A stretch of 64,000 nt of DNA from Kribbella soli (GCF_004331345.1 NZ_SJJZ01000001.1:806001-870000), one strand, 5' to 3'; shown: positions 25,437 through 33,964, numbered from the stretch's first letter. Notes: generated from the letters alone by a model not told the origin. Program-made: numbers and translations.

Positions 25437-25975
25437 CGGTTGTCCTTCCGGAGGGCGTCGATCACCTCGTCGCACCAGGCGACGAAGGATTCCTCGGCGC
25501 GGACCCCGCCGCGCAGTACGAGGTACTGGTGCAGGTCGCGGCCGTGCAGCGTGCTCGGCTTCGGGAAGTCCCGTTTCTGGATCCCGCGGTACACCTCGAG
25601 CCGCGTGGCGTGCTCCGCCCGGTGCCGCTCGATCTCCTTGAGCACCACGTCCGCGGCACCCAGCGAGGCTCCACGCAGCTTCACCCCGAGCCCGTCGCGC
25701 AGTACGGCGGGATCCTCCGGCTCGGCCAGCCAGCGCGACAACTCCGCACGCCCGGCCGCAGCGACCCGGTAGACCTTCTTGTCCGGGCGGCCGTCCTGGG
25801 CAATCTCGGTGTGCTTCACCCAGCCCGCCTCGTCCATCCGCCGCAGCACCCGGTAGATCTGCTGGTGCGTGGCCGGCCAGAAGTACCCGATCGACCGGTC
25901 GAACCGCCGGGCCAACTCGTACCCGGACCCGGCCCGCTCGGTCAGCGAAACCAGAATCGCGTGCTCCAGCGCCAT
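25433..25975 (-). CDS. PadR family transcriptional regulator
   Basis: A 180-residue regulator. A PadR winged HTH is at residues ~1-75 (MALEHAILVSLTERAGSGYE, WPATHQQIYRVLRRMDEAGW, DGRPDKKVYRV), with a C-terminal helical dimerisation domain (PF10400-like). It is the first gene of an operon with fadH, and a 31-bp palindrome sits 17 bp before its start, so autoregulation is likely. ATG at 25975 begins the domain; the longer frame would cross the operator. Confidence 0.92.
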   Translation of the reverse strand: MALEHAILVSLTERAGSGYELARRFDRSIGYFWPATHQQIYRVLRRMDEAGWVKHTEIAQDGRPDKKVYRVAAAGRAELSRWLAEPEDPAVLRDGLGVKLRGASLGAADVVLKEIERHRAEHATRLEVYRGIQKRDFPKPSTLHGRDLHQYLVLRGGVRAEESFVAWCDEVIDALRKDNR

Positions 25976-25991
25976 GACCCTGAGGCTACCT

Positions 25992-26022
25992 ATGCAACCA
26001 GTTGCACTGCACCTGATTGCAT
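25992..26022. promoter_or_regulatory. PadR operator
   Basis: ATGCAACCAGTTGCA and TGCACCTGATTGCAT are inverted repeats (13 of 15 match) around a single central base. PadR operators typically have the form ATGTnnn...nnnACAT with long dyad symmetry; this one is ATGCAA...TTGCAT. Confidence 0.8.
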
Positions 26023-26103
26023 CCCAGCTCACATCACTTGTCCGAACAAGCTTGGTGGAGTTTGAGAGAATGGTTGCAGACGCCAGCTATTGATCGGAGC
26101 ACC

Positions 26104-26589
26104 ATGGACGCGCAGGCCCACCCGACCAAGACGACGTTGCCGGGGATCGGTACCCGGTACGACCTGGTCACCGAGGCCGGTAAGCACGTGTCGGTGGTGG
26201 TGCACAACGACGGCCGGCGGTTCCTCGGCTTCCACAATCCCGAGGACGACGACGAGTGCCAGGCCACCGTCCCGTTAGGTCAGGGCGAAGCGGCCGCGCT
26301 CGCGCAACTGCTGCTCCCGGCGCAGCTCGACCCGGTCCGCGGCGAGATCGAGATCGACCTGGTCACGGAACACATCCCGATCACCGCCAAGTCGCCGTAC
26401 TCCGGCCGGACGCTCGGCGACACCCAGGCCCGCAGCCGGACCGGCGCGTCGATCGTCGCGGTACTGCGGCGTACCGGGGCTACCCCGTCGCCGACGCCGG
26501 ACTTCCGGTTCGCGATCGGCGACACCCTGGTCGTGGTCGGCACCCGTGAGGGCGTCGACGCCGTGGCCGAGCTGATCGCGGGGGGCTGA
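26104..26589 (+). CDS. Antiporter regulatory subunit with TrkA-C domain (KhtT-like)
   Basis: 161 residues. The N-terminal ~75 residues resemble the KhtT regulatory domain (TTLPGIGTRYDLVTEAG). The C-terminal half is an RCK_C/TrkA-C domain (RGEIEIDLVTEHIPITAKSP; GASIVAVLRRTG; FRFAIGDTLVVVGTREGVDA), which binds a small ligand such as a cyclic dinucleotide or nucleotide. It lies two bases before the antiporter gene, so the pair makes one K+(cation)/H+ antiporter. ATG at 26104 has GGAG at five bases. Confidence 0.9.
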   Translation: MDAQAHPTKTTLPGIGTRYDLVTEAGKHVSVVVHNDGRRFLGFHNPEDDDECQATVPLGQGEAAALAQLLLPAQLDPVRGEIEIDLVTEHIPITAKSPYSGRTLGDTQARSRTGASIVAVLRRTGATPSPTPDFRFAIGDTLVVVGTREGVDAVAELIAGG

Positions 26590-26591
26590 GC

Positions 26592-27818
26592 ATGCACGAG
26601 AACATCACCGCCCTGCTGATCGAGCTGGGCGCGGTCATCCTTGCCCTGGGCATCCTCGGCCGGATCGCCGGCCGCCTCGGCTTCTCGCCGATTCCGCTGT
26701 ACCTGCTGGCCGGGCTGGCGTTCGGGCACGGCGGCTTCCTGCCGCTGGCCGCGAGCGAGGAGTTCGTCGCCACCGGCGCCGAGATCGGCGTGATCCTGCT
26801 GCTGTTGCTGCTCGGTCTCGAGTACACCGCCTCCGACCTCGTCAGCACACTGAAGACGCAGTACATCTCCGGAGCGGTCGACTTCCTGCTCAACGCGTTG
26901 CCTGGCGCAGCCGTCGCGTTGCTGCTCGGCTGGGGTCCGGTCGCGGCGGTCGCACTGGCCGGCGTCACCTGGATCTCGTCGTCCGGCGTGATCGCGAAGG
27001 TCGTCGGGGATCTCGGCCGGCTGGGCAACCGGGAAACGCCGGTGATCCTCGGGATCCTGGTGCTCGAGGACCTGTCGATGGCGGTCTACCTGCCGATCCT
27101 CACCGCGCTGCTGGCCGGCGTCGGGCTGGCCGGCGGGAGCATCACGCTGCTGATCTCGCTCGGCACGGTGAGCATCGTGCTGTTCCTCGCACTCCGGTAC
27201 GGGCGCGTCATCAGCCGGGCCGTTTCCTCGGACAATCCGGAGATGCTGCTGCTCGTCGTCCTCGGCCTCACGCTGCTCGTCGCGGGAATCGCGCAGCAGT
27301 TGCAGGTGTCGGCGGCGGTCGGCGCGTTCCTGGTCGGCATCGCGTTGTCCGGCGAGGTCGCCCACGGCGCTCGTAATCTGCTCAGCCCGCTGCGCGACCT
27401 GTTCGCCGCGGTGTTCTTCGTGTTCTTCGGCCTGAGCACCGATCCGGCAAAGATCCCGCCGGTGCTGGCGATCGCGTTCGGGCTGGCGATCCTCACCGCA
27501 CTCACGAAGGTCCTCACCGGTTGGTACGCCGCTCGACGCGCGGGCATCTCGACCGCGGGTCGATGGCGAGCGGGCGGGACACTGGTCGCGCGTGGCGAGT
27601 TCTCGATCGTCATCGCCGGTCTCGCGGTCGGTGTCGAACCGAAGCTCGGTCCGCTGGCTACGGCGTACGTGCTGATCCTGGTCATCCTCGGCCCGGTCGC
27701 CGCCCGCTACACCGAGCCGCTCGCGCGCCGTCTCACCCGCAAAGCCGCCAAGCCGGCGGGGCCGATCGAGGCCCCGGCCGCGGAACGGCTGGACGACACC
27801 GCCAACACAGCCGGCTGA
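26592..27818 (+). CDS. Cation:proton antiporter, CPA2 family (KhtU/KefB-like)
   Basis: A 408-residue integral membrane protein with about 12-13 hydrophobic segments. It starts with a helix into LGRIAGRLGFSPIPLYLLAG, and contains GVILLLLLLGLEYTASDL and the conserved stretch LSGEVAHGARNLLSPLRDLFAAVFFVFFG (read in parts). Expected to exchange K+ (or another cation) for protons across the membrane under control of the preceding TrkA-C subunit. It lacks the long cytoplasmic C-terminal RCK domain of KefB/C; that function is in the separate upstream gene. Confidence 0.9.
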   Translation: MHENITALLIELGAVILALGILGRIAGRLGFSPIPLYLLAGLAFGHGGFLPLAASEEFVATGAEIGVILLLLLLGLEYTASDLVSTLKTQYISGAVDFLLNALPGAAVALLLGWGPVAAVALAGVTWISSSGVIAKVVGDLGRLGNRETPVILGILVLEDLSMAVYLPILTALLAGVGLAGGSITLLISLGTVSIVLFLALRYGRVISRAVSSDNPEMLLLVVLGLTLLVAGIAQQLQVSAAVGAFLVGIALSGEVAHGARNLLSPLRDLFAAVFFVFFGLSTDPAKIPPVLAIAFGLAILTALTKVLTGWYAARRAGISTAGRWRAGGTLVARGEFSIVIAGLAVGVEPKLGPLATAYVLILVILGPVAARYTEPLARRLTRKAAKPAGPIEAPAAERLDDTANTAG

Positions 27819-27839
27819 AGCTGGCCGACATTCCGGCGG

Positions 27840-28427
27840 TCAGCGGACCCGGTTGCCGGCGGCGGCCTGGTCGACGGTCTCGGCGATCCGGCGCTCGCGC
27901 GTCTCCGCGCGCTTGGCGAGCGTGATCCACTCGAGGATCGTCCGGCGGGCCGACGGCGAGAAGGCCCGGAAGTTCTCGTCCGCCCGCGGGTCGGCCGCCA
28001 GTGCGGCCTGCAGGTCGGGCGGGACGATCAGGTTCTGCGCGTCGGCGAGCAGATCCCACGTCCCGGTACTCCGGGCGTGCGCCACGAGCTCCTCGCCCGG
28101 CGGCATCATCAACCCCGCCGCGGTCAGTCGCTCGACGCGCTCGCGGTTCACCTTGCTCCAAGTGCTGCGCGGGTTCCGCGGCGTGAAGCACTGGTACGTC
28201 GTCCGGTCGTCGCGGCGGATCGTCTTGCTGTCGATCCACCCGAAGCACAGCGCATGCTCGACCGCGGCCGTGAGGTTCAGGCCGGCCGCCTCGCGGTGCA
28301 CGACGAGCCAGACGGACCGCTCACTCCGGCCGTTGGCGGTCAGCCAGGCACGCCACTCGTCGACATCCGCGCAGTTCAGGGCCTCGTCTTCGTTCATGAG
28401 ACCAGCATGCGCCGGATAAGTGCTCAT
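27840..28427 (-). CDS. YdeI/OmpD-associated family protein
   Basis: 195 residues. Family features are ALNCADVDEWRAWLTANGRS, SVWLVVHREA, ALCFGWIDSKTIRRDDRTTYQCFTPR (read in parts) and the C-terminal AFSPSARRTILEWITLAKRAETRERRIAETV. The family has no established activity. ATG at 28427 overlaps the stop of ogt by four bases and is chosen for that coupling; ATG at 28397 is closer to the usual domain start. Last gene of the four-gene alkylation-repair operon. Confidence 0.85.
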   Translation of the reverse strand: MSTYPAHAGLMNEDEALNCADVDEWRAWLTANGRSERSVWLVVHREAAGLNLTAAVEHALCFGWIDSKTIRRDDRTTYQCFTPRNPRSTWSKVNRERVERLTAAGLMMPPGEELVAHARSTGTWDLLADAQNLIVPPDLQAALAADPRADENFRAFSPSARRTILEWITLAKRAETRERRIAETVDQAAAGNRVR

Positions 28428-28915
28428 CCAGTGAGCAGTTTTTCTCCGCGTTCGTGATCGAGCAGCGCCTGCTTGCGTTCGATGCCACCGCCGTACCCGG
28501 TCAGGTTGCCGGTCGAGCCGACGAGGCGGTGGCACGGCACGATGATGCTGACCGGGTTCTTCCCGTTCGCCAGCCCGACCGCCCGAGCCGACCCCGGCTT
28601 CAGGCCGAGCGTTTCCGCGAGACCGCCGTACGTCGTGGTCCTGCCGTACGGGATGTCCTGGAGCGCAGCCCAGACCTCGCGCTGGAACGGCGTACCGACG
28701 AGGTGCAGCGGTACGTCGAAGGTCGTGCGGCCGTGATGGAAGTACTCATCCAGCTGCTCGACCACCGCGGGAAGCGCCGCGTCGTCGCGATCACCGAAGC
28801 CCGACTGCTCCGGGCGGTAGCGCTGCCGGTCCATGTACAGACCGGTCAACTCGCCCGCATCGGTCCCCACCACCGTGAGCGGACCGAGCGGGCTGTCGAC
28901 GACGGCGTACGTCAC
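28424..28915 (-). CDS. ogt: Methylated-DNA-[protein]-cysteine S-methyltransferase
   Basis: A suicide enzyme that moves methyl groups from O6-methylguanine (and O4-methylthymine) to its own cysteine. 163 residues, with active-site motif VPCHRLVG (Cys128), helix-turn-helix FQREVWAALQDIPYGRTTTY and the Arg finger in SARAVGLANGKNPV. GTG at 28915 is chosen because it overlaps the GNAT stop (GTGA) and GGGAG lies eight bases upstream; GTG at 28930 is also possible. It supplies the methyltransferase activity that the neighbouring Ada-AlkA fusion lacks. Confidence 0.95.
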   Translation of the reverse strand: MTYAVVDSPLGPLTVVGTDAGELTGLYMDRQRYRPEQSGFGDRDDAALPAVVEQLDEYFHHGRTTFDVPLHLVGTPFQREVWAALQDIPYGRTTTYGGLAETLGLKPGSARAVGLANGKNPVSIIVPCHRLVGSTGNLTGYGGGIERKQALLDHERGEKLLTG

Positions 28916-29466
28916 CTGGTGGACTCCCACTGCGCGCGGTCGATCCGGTAGAGCACGTGCCGCTGCAGCCGGTGGCCGTCCGCGATGCGCGGGTGGTCGA
29001 AGTCACCGGGCTCGTCGTGCACCATGCCGATTCGCTGCATGACGCGCTGCGACGGCACGTTCGGGACCGCGGTGAACGACACGATCTCGTCCAGCCCGCC
29101 CGGCCCGAACCCGTGCGCCAGGGCGGCCCGCGCCGCCTCGGTCGCATAGCCGTTGCCCCAGGCACCCTTCGCGAGCCGCCAGCCGATCTCGACGCCCGGC
29201 AGGAAGGGCGCCTCGAAGCTCGGCACCGACAGCCCGGTGAACCCGATGAACTCACCGGTGTCCCGCACCTCCAGTGCCCACAGCCCCCAGCCGCGCTCGT
29301 CGATCATCGGAATGCTCCGGTCGATCAGTGCGTCGCTCTGTTCCCGCGTCTGCGTCGCCGGGAAGTGCTCCATCACCGCCGGGTCCGCATTCAGCGCCGC
29401 GAACGGCTCCCGGTCCGAGTCGCGCCAGTTCCGCAGCAGCAGCCGGTCGGTGGTCAGTTCGGTCAT
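28912..29466 (-). CDS. GNAT family N-acetyltransferase (RimJ/RimL-like)
   Basis: A 184-residue acetyl-CoA-dependent transferase. It starts with TDRLLLRNWRDSDREPFAAL, the RimJ-like opening, and has the acetyl-CoA loop AKGAWGNGYATEAARAAL (the Q/RxxGxG/A region). Target is unknown: ribosomal protein N-termini or a small molecule. It is coupled to ogt by a four-base overlap and begins 4 bp after the Ada-AlkA stop, so it is part of the repair operon by position. Confidence 0.88.
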   Translation of the reverse strand: MTELTTDRLLLRNWRDSDREPFAALNADPAVMEHFPATQTREQSDALIDRSIPMIDERGWGLWALEVRDTGEFIGFTGLSVPSFEAPFLPGVEIGWRLAKGAWGNGYATEAARAALAHGFGPGGLDEIVSFTAVPNVPSQRVMQRIGMVHDEPGDFDHPRIADGHRLQRHVLYRIDRAQWESTR

Positions 29467-29469
29467 TCG

Positions 29470-30966
29470 TCACTCCGTGGGGATCTTGTTGATCGCATGG
29501 TCGCCGGTGGCCCACAGGTACTGCACGGCGTACGCACGCCAAGGCCGCCACGCGCGGGCGTGGTCGGTCAGAGGTTTGGGGGCCTCGGGCAAGCCTAGGT
29601 CACGCGCGGCGTACCGGATGCCCAGATCGCTGGCCACGAAGGCATCCGGGTCACCGAGCGCGCGCATCGCGATCGACTCCACCGTCCACGGCCCGATCCC
29701 GGGCAGCGCGGCCAGTTGCTCGCGCGCGCGATCCCAGTCGGCGCCGGCGCCCAGGTCGATCTCACCGCGGGCGAGCGTCGCGATCAGCGTGGTGAGCGTC
29801 GTACGGCGGGACTTCGGGAACGCCAGCGTCTCCGGGTCGAGCTCCGCGAGCGCCTGCATCGTCGGGAACAGATGCGTGAGTCCGCCGGCCGCGTCCTCGA
29901 TCGGCTCGCCGTGCTGCAGGACCAGGCGATGCGCGTGCGTCCGTGCCGCCGCCGTCGACACCTGCTGGCCGAGCACCGCGCGTACGGCGAACTCCTCGCC
30001 GTCGACCGTGTGCGGGACCCGGCGGCCGGGCGCCTTCACGATCAGCGGAGCGAGCACCGGGTCGGTGCCGAGCAGGTCGTCGACCGCGACCGGGTCCGCG
30101 TCCAGGTCGAGCATCCGGCGGCAACGGCTGATCGCGATCGCGAGATCGCGCTGGTCGGTGAGCGAGAGCTGGCAGGCGATGTGGTCCGGCATCGGCCGCA
30201 GGGCGACGACACCGTGACCGTGCGGAAGTCGCAGCGTGCGGCGGTAGTGGCCGTCGCGCCATTCCTCGACCCCCGGTACGCCGGTCGCGATCAGGTGACC
30301 GAAGAGGTTGTCGGGCGTCAACGGGGCGCGGAACGGGAGCCGGAGCGAGATCGTGCCGGGCGCGGCGGACGTCGTACCCCGGCGGGCTCGGCGGCGCAGC
30401 TCCGTCGGCGCGAGCGCGAAGACCTCCTGCACGGTTTCGTTGAAGGTCCGCACGCTGGAGAAGCCGGCGGCGAACGCCACGTCGGCCATCTGCAGCTCAC
30501 TCGTCTCGATCAGCAGCCGCGCGGTCTGCGCACGTTGCGCCCGGGCGAGCGCGAGCGGGCCGGCGCCGAGCTCGGCCTGGAGCTGGCGTTGCACCTGGCG
30601 GACGCTGTACCCGAGCTGACCGGCCAGGCCCGGTACGCCGTCGCGGTCGACGACGCCGTCCGCGATCAGGCGCATCGCCCGGGCGACCAGGTCGGCGCGG
30701 TCGTTCCACTCGGGTGAACCCGGGCTCGCGTCGGGACGGCACCGCTTGCAGGCGCGGAACCCGGCCTGCTGGGCAGCGGCCGCGCTCGGGTAGAACCGCA
30801 TGTTCTCCACCTTCGGCGGCACCACCGGGCAACTCGGCCGGCAGTAGATCTTGGTGGTCAGCACCGCCGTGAAGAACCACCCGTCGAACCGCGCGTCCTT
30901 GGACTGCACCGCCCGGATGCATCGCTCCCTACACTCGTACACGCCCTCCAGCATCCCTGCCGCCAC
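29470..30966 (-). CDS. Ada N-terminal domain-AraC HTH-AlkA DNA glycosylase fusion
   Basis: A 498-residue adaptive-response protein. Residues 1-85 are the Ada zinc domain with Cys42, Cys46, Cys73 and Cys76 (YCRPSC, CKRC), where one Cys accepts a methyl group from a phosphotriester. Residues ~95-190 are an AraC-type HTH (GYSVRQVQRQLQAELG; DVAFAAGFSSVRTFNETVQE). The rest is AlkA: an AlkA_N domain, then HhH-GPD (LGQQVSTAAARTH; LAALPGIGPWTVESIAMRAL with the catalytic Asp in DAFVASDLGIR). It both senses methylation damage and excises alkylated bases. GTG at 30966 follows AGGA. First gene of a repair operon. Confidence 0.93.
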   Translation of the reverse strand: MAAGMLEGVYECRERCIRAVQSKDARFDGWFFTAVLTTKIYCRPSCPVVPPKVENMRFYPSAAAAQQAGFRACKRCRPDASPGSPEWNDRADLVARAMRLIADGVVDRDGVPGLAGQLGYSVRQVQRQLQAELGAGPLALARAQRAQTARLLIETSELQMADVAFAAGFSSVRTFNETVQEVFALAPTELRRRARRGTTSAAPGTISLRLPFRAPLTPDNLFGHLIATGVPGVEEWRDGHYRRTLRLPHGHGVVALRPMPDHIACQLSLTDQRDLAIAISRCRRMLDLDADPVAVDDLLGTDPVLAPLIVKAPGRRVPHTVDGEEFAVRAVLGQQVSTAAARTHAHRLVLQHGEPIEDAAGGLTHLFPTMQALAELDPETLAFPKSRRTTLTTLIATLARGEIDLGAGADWDRAREQLAALPGIGPWTVESIAMRALGDPDAFVASDLGIRYAARDLGLPEAPKPLTDHARAWRPWRAYAVQYLWATGDHAINKIPTE

Positions 30967-31083
30967 CGACAGTTCCTAGCGGTTTTGCGACATGGAGGTA
31001 CAGCGGTCGCGATTTTGCGACGCGAGGATCCGGTGGCCGATTCTCGCCAGCTTCGCCGTCGTCGCGCGGCTGAACTTGAAGGC

Positions 31084-31824
31084 ATGAACGAACTACTTGG
31101 CAAGAAGGCTTTGGTCACCGGCGGTAGCCGCGGGATCGGCGCGGCGACCGCCGTCGCACTGGCGGAGCGTGGCGCGGACGTCGCGATCACGTACCACTCG
31201 TCTGCGGACGCCGCGGCTTCGGTGGTGAAGGAGATCGAGGCACTCGGGCGGCGCGGGTTCGCGTACGCCGTCGACTCGGGTGATGCGGTGGCGGTCGGTG
31301 ACGGCGTACGTCGGGCCGCGGAATCCCTTGGCGGGTTGGACATCCTGGTCAACAACGCCGGCGTCGGCGCGATCGCCCCGATCACCGACCTCACGTTGGA
31401 GGACGTCGACCGAGTCATCGCCGTCAACGTCCGCGGGGCCTATGCGGCCGCGCAGGCCGCCGTACCGCGGCTGTCCGACGGCGGCCGGATGATCCACCTC
31501 GGCAGCTGCGTGACGGGGCGGGTGCCCGGTCCGGGGATGACGCTGTACGCGATGAGCAAGTCCGCGATGACCGGCCTGAGCACGAGCCTCGCCCGCGAAC
31601 TCGGGCCGCGCGGCATCACGTCCAACATCGTCCACCCGGGTCCGATCGACACCGACATGAACCCGGCCGACGGCCCGTTCGCCGCCGCCCAACTGACCAA
31701 CCTGGCCCTCCCCCGCTTCGGCACCTCTGCGGAGGTAGCCGCCGCCATCACCTACCTGGCCGGCCCGAACGCCACATACATCACCGGCACCGCCCTAACC
31801 ATCGACGGCGGCCACACCGCCTAA
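31084..31824 (+). CDS. Short-chain dehydrogenase/reductase (3-oxoacyl-ACP reductase-like)
   Basis: A 246-residue classical SDR: KALVTGGSRGIGAATA cofactor site, DILVNNAGVGAIAP, catalytic Ser in IHLGSCVTGRVPG, and Tyr/Lys in TLYAMSKSAMTGLS, ending in YITGTALTIDGGHTA. This is the FabG-like pattern of NADPH-dependent carbonyl reductases; the real substrate is open. ATG at 31084 follows GAAGG. Upstream are two direct copies of TTTTGCGAC spaced 30 bp (30983, 31013), a possible activator or repressor site. Confidence 0.9.
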   Translation: MNELLGKKALVTGGSRGIGAATAVALAERGADVAITYHSSADAAASVVKEIEALGRRGFAYAVDSGDAVAVGDGVRRAAESLGGLDILVNNAGVGAIAPITDLTLEDVDRVIAVNVRGAYAAAQAAVPRLSDGGRMIHLGSCVTGRVPGPGMTLYAMSKSAMTGLSTSLARELGPRGITSNIVHPGPIDTDMNPADGPFAAAQLTNLALPRFGTSAEVAAAITYLAGPNATYITGTALTIDGGHTA

Positions 31825-31831
31825 CGCACCC

Positions 31832-31941
31832 AAGAACGGGTAGTGCACCCCGACGGACTGCACCACGAACCCGGTGCACGGCGCACTCAAGCGCCCCAGC
31901 CCTCGCCTGCCGACCGTCCCGCTCCAGCACTACCCGTTCTT
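31832..31941. repeat. Inverted repeat with 15-bp perfect arms, downstream of SDR gene
   Basis: AAGAACGGGTAGTGC at 31832-31846 is perfectly inverted at 31927-31941. The 80-base interior contains a second hairpin, TGCACC...GGTGCA. It begins 8 bases after the SDR stop codon. The remainder of the 277-bp gap up to 32101 holds the family-2 repeat and the next gene's promoter. Confidence 0.85.
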
Positions 31942-31986
31942 CCGCACGCCGCCAAACCCACCCGCCGCCTCACCAAAACCCGCGCC

Positions 31987-32075
31987 AACACGAAGGGATA
32001 TCCCTCCGCGTTGTGGGTTCTCTGCTGGTATGCGAGGGGAGAACCCACAACAGGACGGGTTATCCCCTCGGGTGT
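31987..32075 (-). repeat. Dispersed palindromic repeat family 2, copy 1
   Basis: An ~89-bp element with arms CACGAAGGGATATCC / TTATCCCCTCG and inner GTGGGTTCTC / GAGAACCCAC around a GGTATGCGAGGGG loop. It aligns with the reverse complement of the element at 51193-51286, including the loop, so the two copies lie in opposite orientations. Confidence 0.85.
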
Positions 32076-32101
32076 CGGTGGGTGGGGTTAGCGTCGGGTG
32101 G

Positions 32102-32884
32102 GTGAAGTTTTCGGTGACGGTTGGGGCGGTGGGACTCGGGCGGGACCCGCGGGGGCTGGCGGAGCTTGCCCGGGTTGTGGAGGGGTCCGGGTGGGACGGG
32201 TTGTTCTTGGAGGACTACCTCGTCTACCAGGGGGACGCGGCCCAGCCGACGTACGACCCGTGGATCTGCCTGGCGGCGATGGCGATGAGTACCGAGCGGA
32301 TCCGGATCGGGACGACCGTTACGCCGCTGCCTCGGCGGCGACCGTGGAAGGTGGCGGCGGAGGCGGTGGCGTTGGATCAGCTGTCCGGCGGGCGGATGAT
32401 CCTCGGCGTCGGGATCGGGGACCCGGGTGATCCGTTCCAGGAGAGCAGCAGTCCGCGGGTGCTCGCGGAGATGCTCGACGAGGGGCTCGCGGTCATCGAC
32501 GAGTTGTGGACCGGGCGGCCGGTGTCCTTCAGCGGGAAGCACTACACGCTGAAGGACGTGCAGCTGACGGCGCGGGCGGTGCAGGAGCCGAGGATTCCGA
32601 TCTGGGTAGGAGGCAACTTTCTCGTGCCCGCCGTACGGCGGCGGATTCTCCGCTGGGACGGCTCCTGCGCGTACAAAGGCAGCACCGACGCACCCCAGCA
32701 AATCACGCCGGACGACGTCCGCGAATTACGAGCCGACAGCCGCCGGGATCTCGACGTGAAGGTGAGCGGCGGGGACCCGGCCGCGTTCGCCGAGGCCGGC
32801 GCCACCTGGTGGGGCCGGTGGATCCCACCACTGTCCGTCGCGGAGACGCGAGCCATCATCGAGCAAGGACCTCCGACACTTTGA
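32102..32884 (+). CDS. LLM class F420/flavin-dependent oxidoreductase
   Basis: A 260-residue luciferase-like TIM barrel. Family features are the opening MKFSVTVGAVGLGRDP (GTG start), LARVVEGSGWDGLFLEDYLV, ERIRIGTTVTPLPRRRPWKV, LSGGRMILGVGIGDPGDPF and EPRIPIWVGG. It is short for the family (often 280-350), ending soon after the WGRWIPPLSVAETRAIIEQGP helix. The start at 32102 has only a weak purine-rich site. Substrate unknown. It follows a family-2 repeat and precedes the LacI gene, without evident functional link to either. Confidence 0.85.
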   Translation: MKFSVTVGAVGLGRDPRGLAELARVVEGSGWDGLFLEDYLVYQGDAAQPTYDPWICLAAMAMSTERIRIGTTVTPLPRRRPWKVAAEAVALDQLSGGRMILGVGIGDPGDPFQESSSPRVLAEMLDEGLAVIDELWTGRPVSFSGKHYTLKDVQLTARAVQEPRIPIWVGGNFLVPAVRRRILRWDGSCAYKGSTDAPQQITPDDVRELRADSRRDLDVKVSGGDPAAFAEAGATWWGRWIPPLSVAETRAIIEQGPPTL

Positions 32885-32924
32885 ACCGTTGACAGCGCGA
32901 AGGGCGTCGAGAGAGACTGCGGAT

Positions 32925-32942
32925 GTTTTTAACGTTCAAAAC
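32925..32942. promoter_or_regulatory. LacI-type operator
   Basis: GTTTTTAACGTTCAAAAC is an 18-bp palindrome centred on AACGTT with one mismatched pair. LacI-family operators have a central CG dyad like this. It is 17 bp before the LacI start and overlaps its promoter. Confidence 0.78.
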
Positions 32943-32959
32943 GTCCGTGGGAGGTCGCT

Positions 32960-33964
32960 GTGGCTACTTTGAAGCAGGTCGCCGCCCACGCCGAGGTCTC
33001 CGTGCAGACGGTGTCGAACGCGTTGAACGCCCCGCACCGCTTGCGTGCGGACACGCTCGAACGGGTCAACCGCTCCATCGAGCTGCTCAACTACCGGCCC
33101 AATCGTAACGCCCGCAGTCTCCGCACCAGCGCGGTCGAGCTGATCGGGTACTGCGTGCCGAGCTGGCCGAACCACACGCACCTGGTGATGGACCAGTTCC
33201 TGCACGCCCTCTGCGCCGCAGCCGAACGCACCGGCCGGCACATCCTGCTCTTCACCGCACCGGGCGGCGTCGACGGTATGCCGACGTACGACGACCTGCA
33301 CGCCCGCCGGATGGTGGACGGGTTCGTCCTGTCGCAGACCGAGACGCACGACCCGCGGCACGGCTGGCTGAAGGAACAGGACATCCCGTTCGTCAGCTTC
33401 GGCCGGGTGTGGAAGCAGACCACGCAACCCGGCCCGTGGGTGGACGTCGACGGCGCGGCCGGCTCCGCGATGGCCGTCCGGCACCTGCACGAGAGCGGCC
33501 GTCGCCGGATCGCCTTCCTGGGCTGGCCGAAGTTGTCCGGGCTGGGCGAGGACCGGCTCGGCGGCTGGCGTGACGCGTGCAAGGACCTCGGTCTGCCGAC
33601 GACCGGGCTGACTGTCCGGTGCCGCGAGGACAGTATCGAGGAAGGCGCTCGCGCCACCGCGCGGATGCTCGACACCGGCCGTACCGTCGACGGGATCGTT
33701 GCCCTGAGCGACATTCTCGCGCTCGGCGCGCTCCGCGAGCTCACCCGCCGCGGCCTCACCCCCGGCCACGACGTCGGCGTCACCGGCTTCGACGACTCCC
33801 CGCTCGCGGAGGTCGTCTCCCCCGGCCTGACCAGCCTCCGGCAACCGATGGACCAGATCGCCGAAGAGCTGATCACGATCCTGACCGGCACCGTCAACGG
33901 GAGCCCGGTCGAACGTTTGTTGCGGCCAGAACTGGTGATCAGGGGCAGCTCGGCCCCTGGCTGA
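32960..33964 (+). CDS. LacI family transcriptional regulator
   Basis: 334 residues. The N-terminal HTH and hinge are at residues 1-60 (MATLKQVAAHAEVSVQTVSN; LNYRPNRNARSLRTS), followed by a periplasmic-binding-protein-like sugar domain (DGIVALSDILALGALRELTR; VGVTGFDDSPLAEVVSPGLT). GTG at 32960 follows GGGAGG. The secreted glycosidase starts 44 bp after the stop and is the likely target, together with the regulator itself via the palindrome at 32925. The inducer is probably a sugar released by that enzyme. Confidence 0.93.
   Translation: MATLKQVAAHAEVSVQTVSNALNAPHRLRADTLERVNRSIELLNYRPNRNARSLRTSAVELIGYCVPSWPNHTHLVMDQFLHALCAAAERTGRHILLFTAPGGVDGMPTYDDLHARRMVDGFVLSQTETHDPRHGWLKEQDIPFVSFGRVWKQTTQPGPWVDVDGAAGSAMAVRHLHESGRRRIAFLGWPKLSGLGEDRLGGWRDACKDLGLPTTGLTVRCREDSIEEGARATARMLDTGRTVDGIVALSDILALGALRELTRRGLTPGHDVGVTGFDDSPLAEVVSPGLTSLRQPMDQIAEELITILTGTVNGSPVERLLRPELVIRGSSAPG

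Noticed and set aside
31987..32075. CRISPR or insertion sequence at the palindromic repeats
   Set aside because: No regularly spaced units, no cas genes and no transposase frame; the elements are single palindromes.
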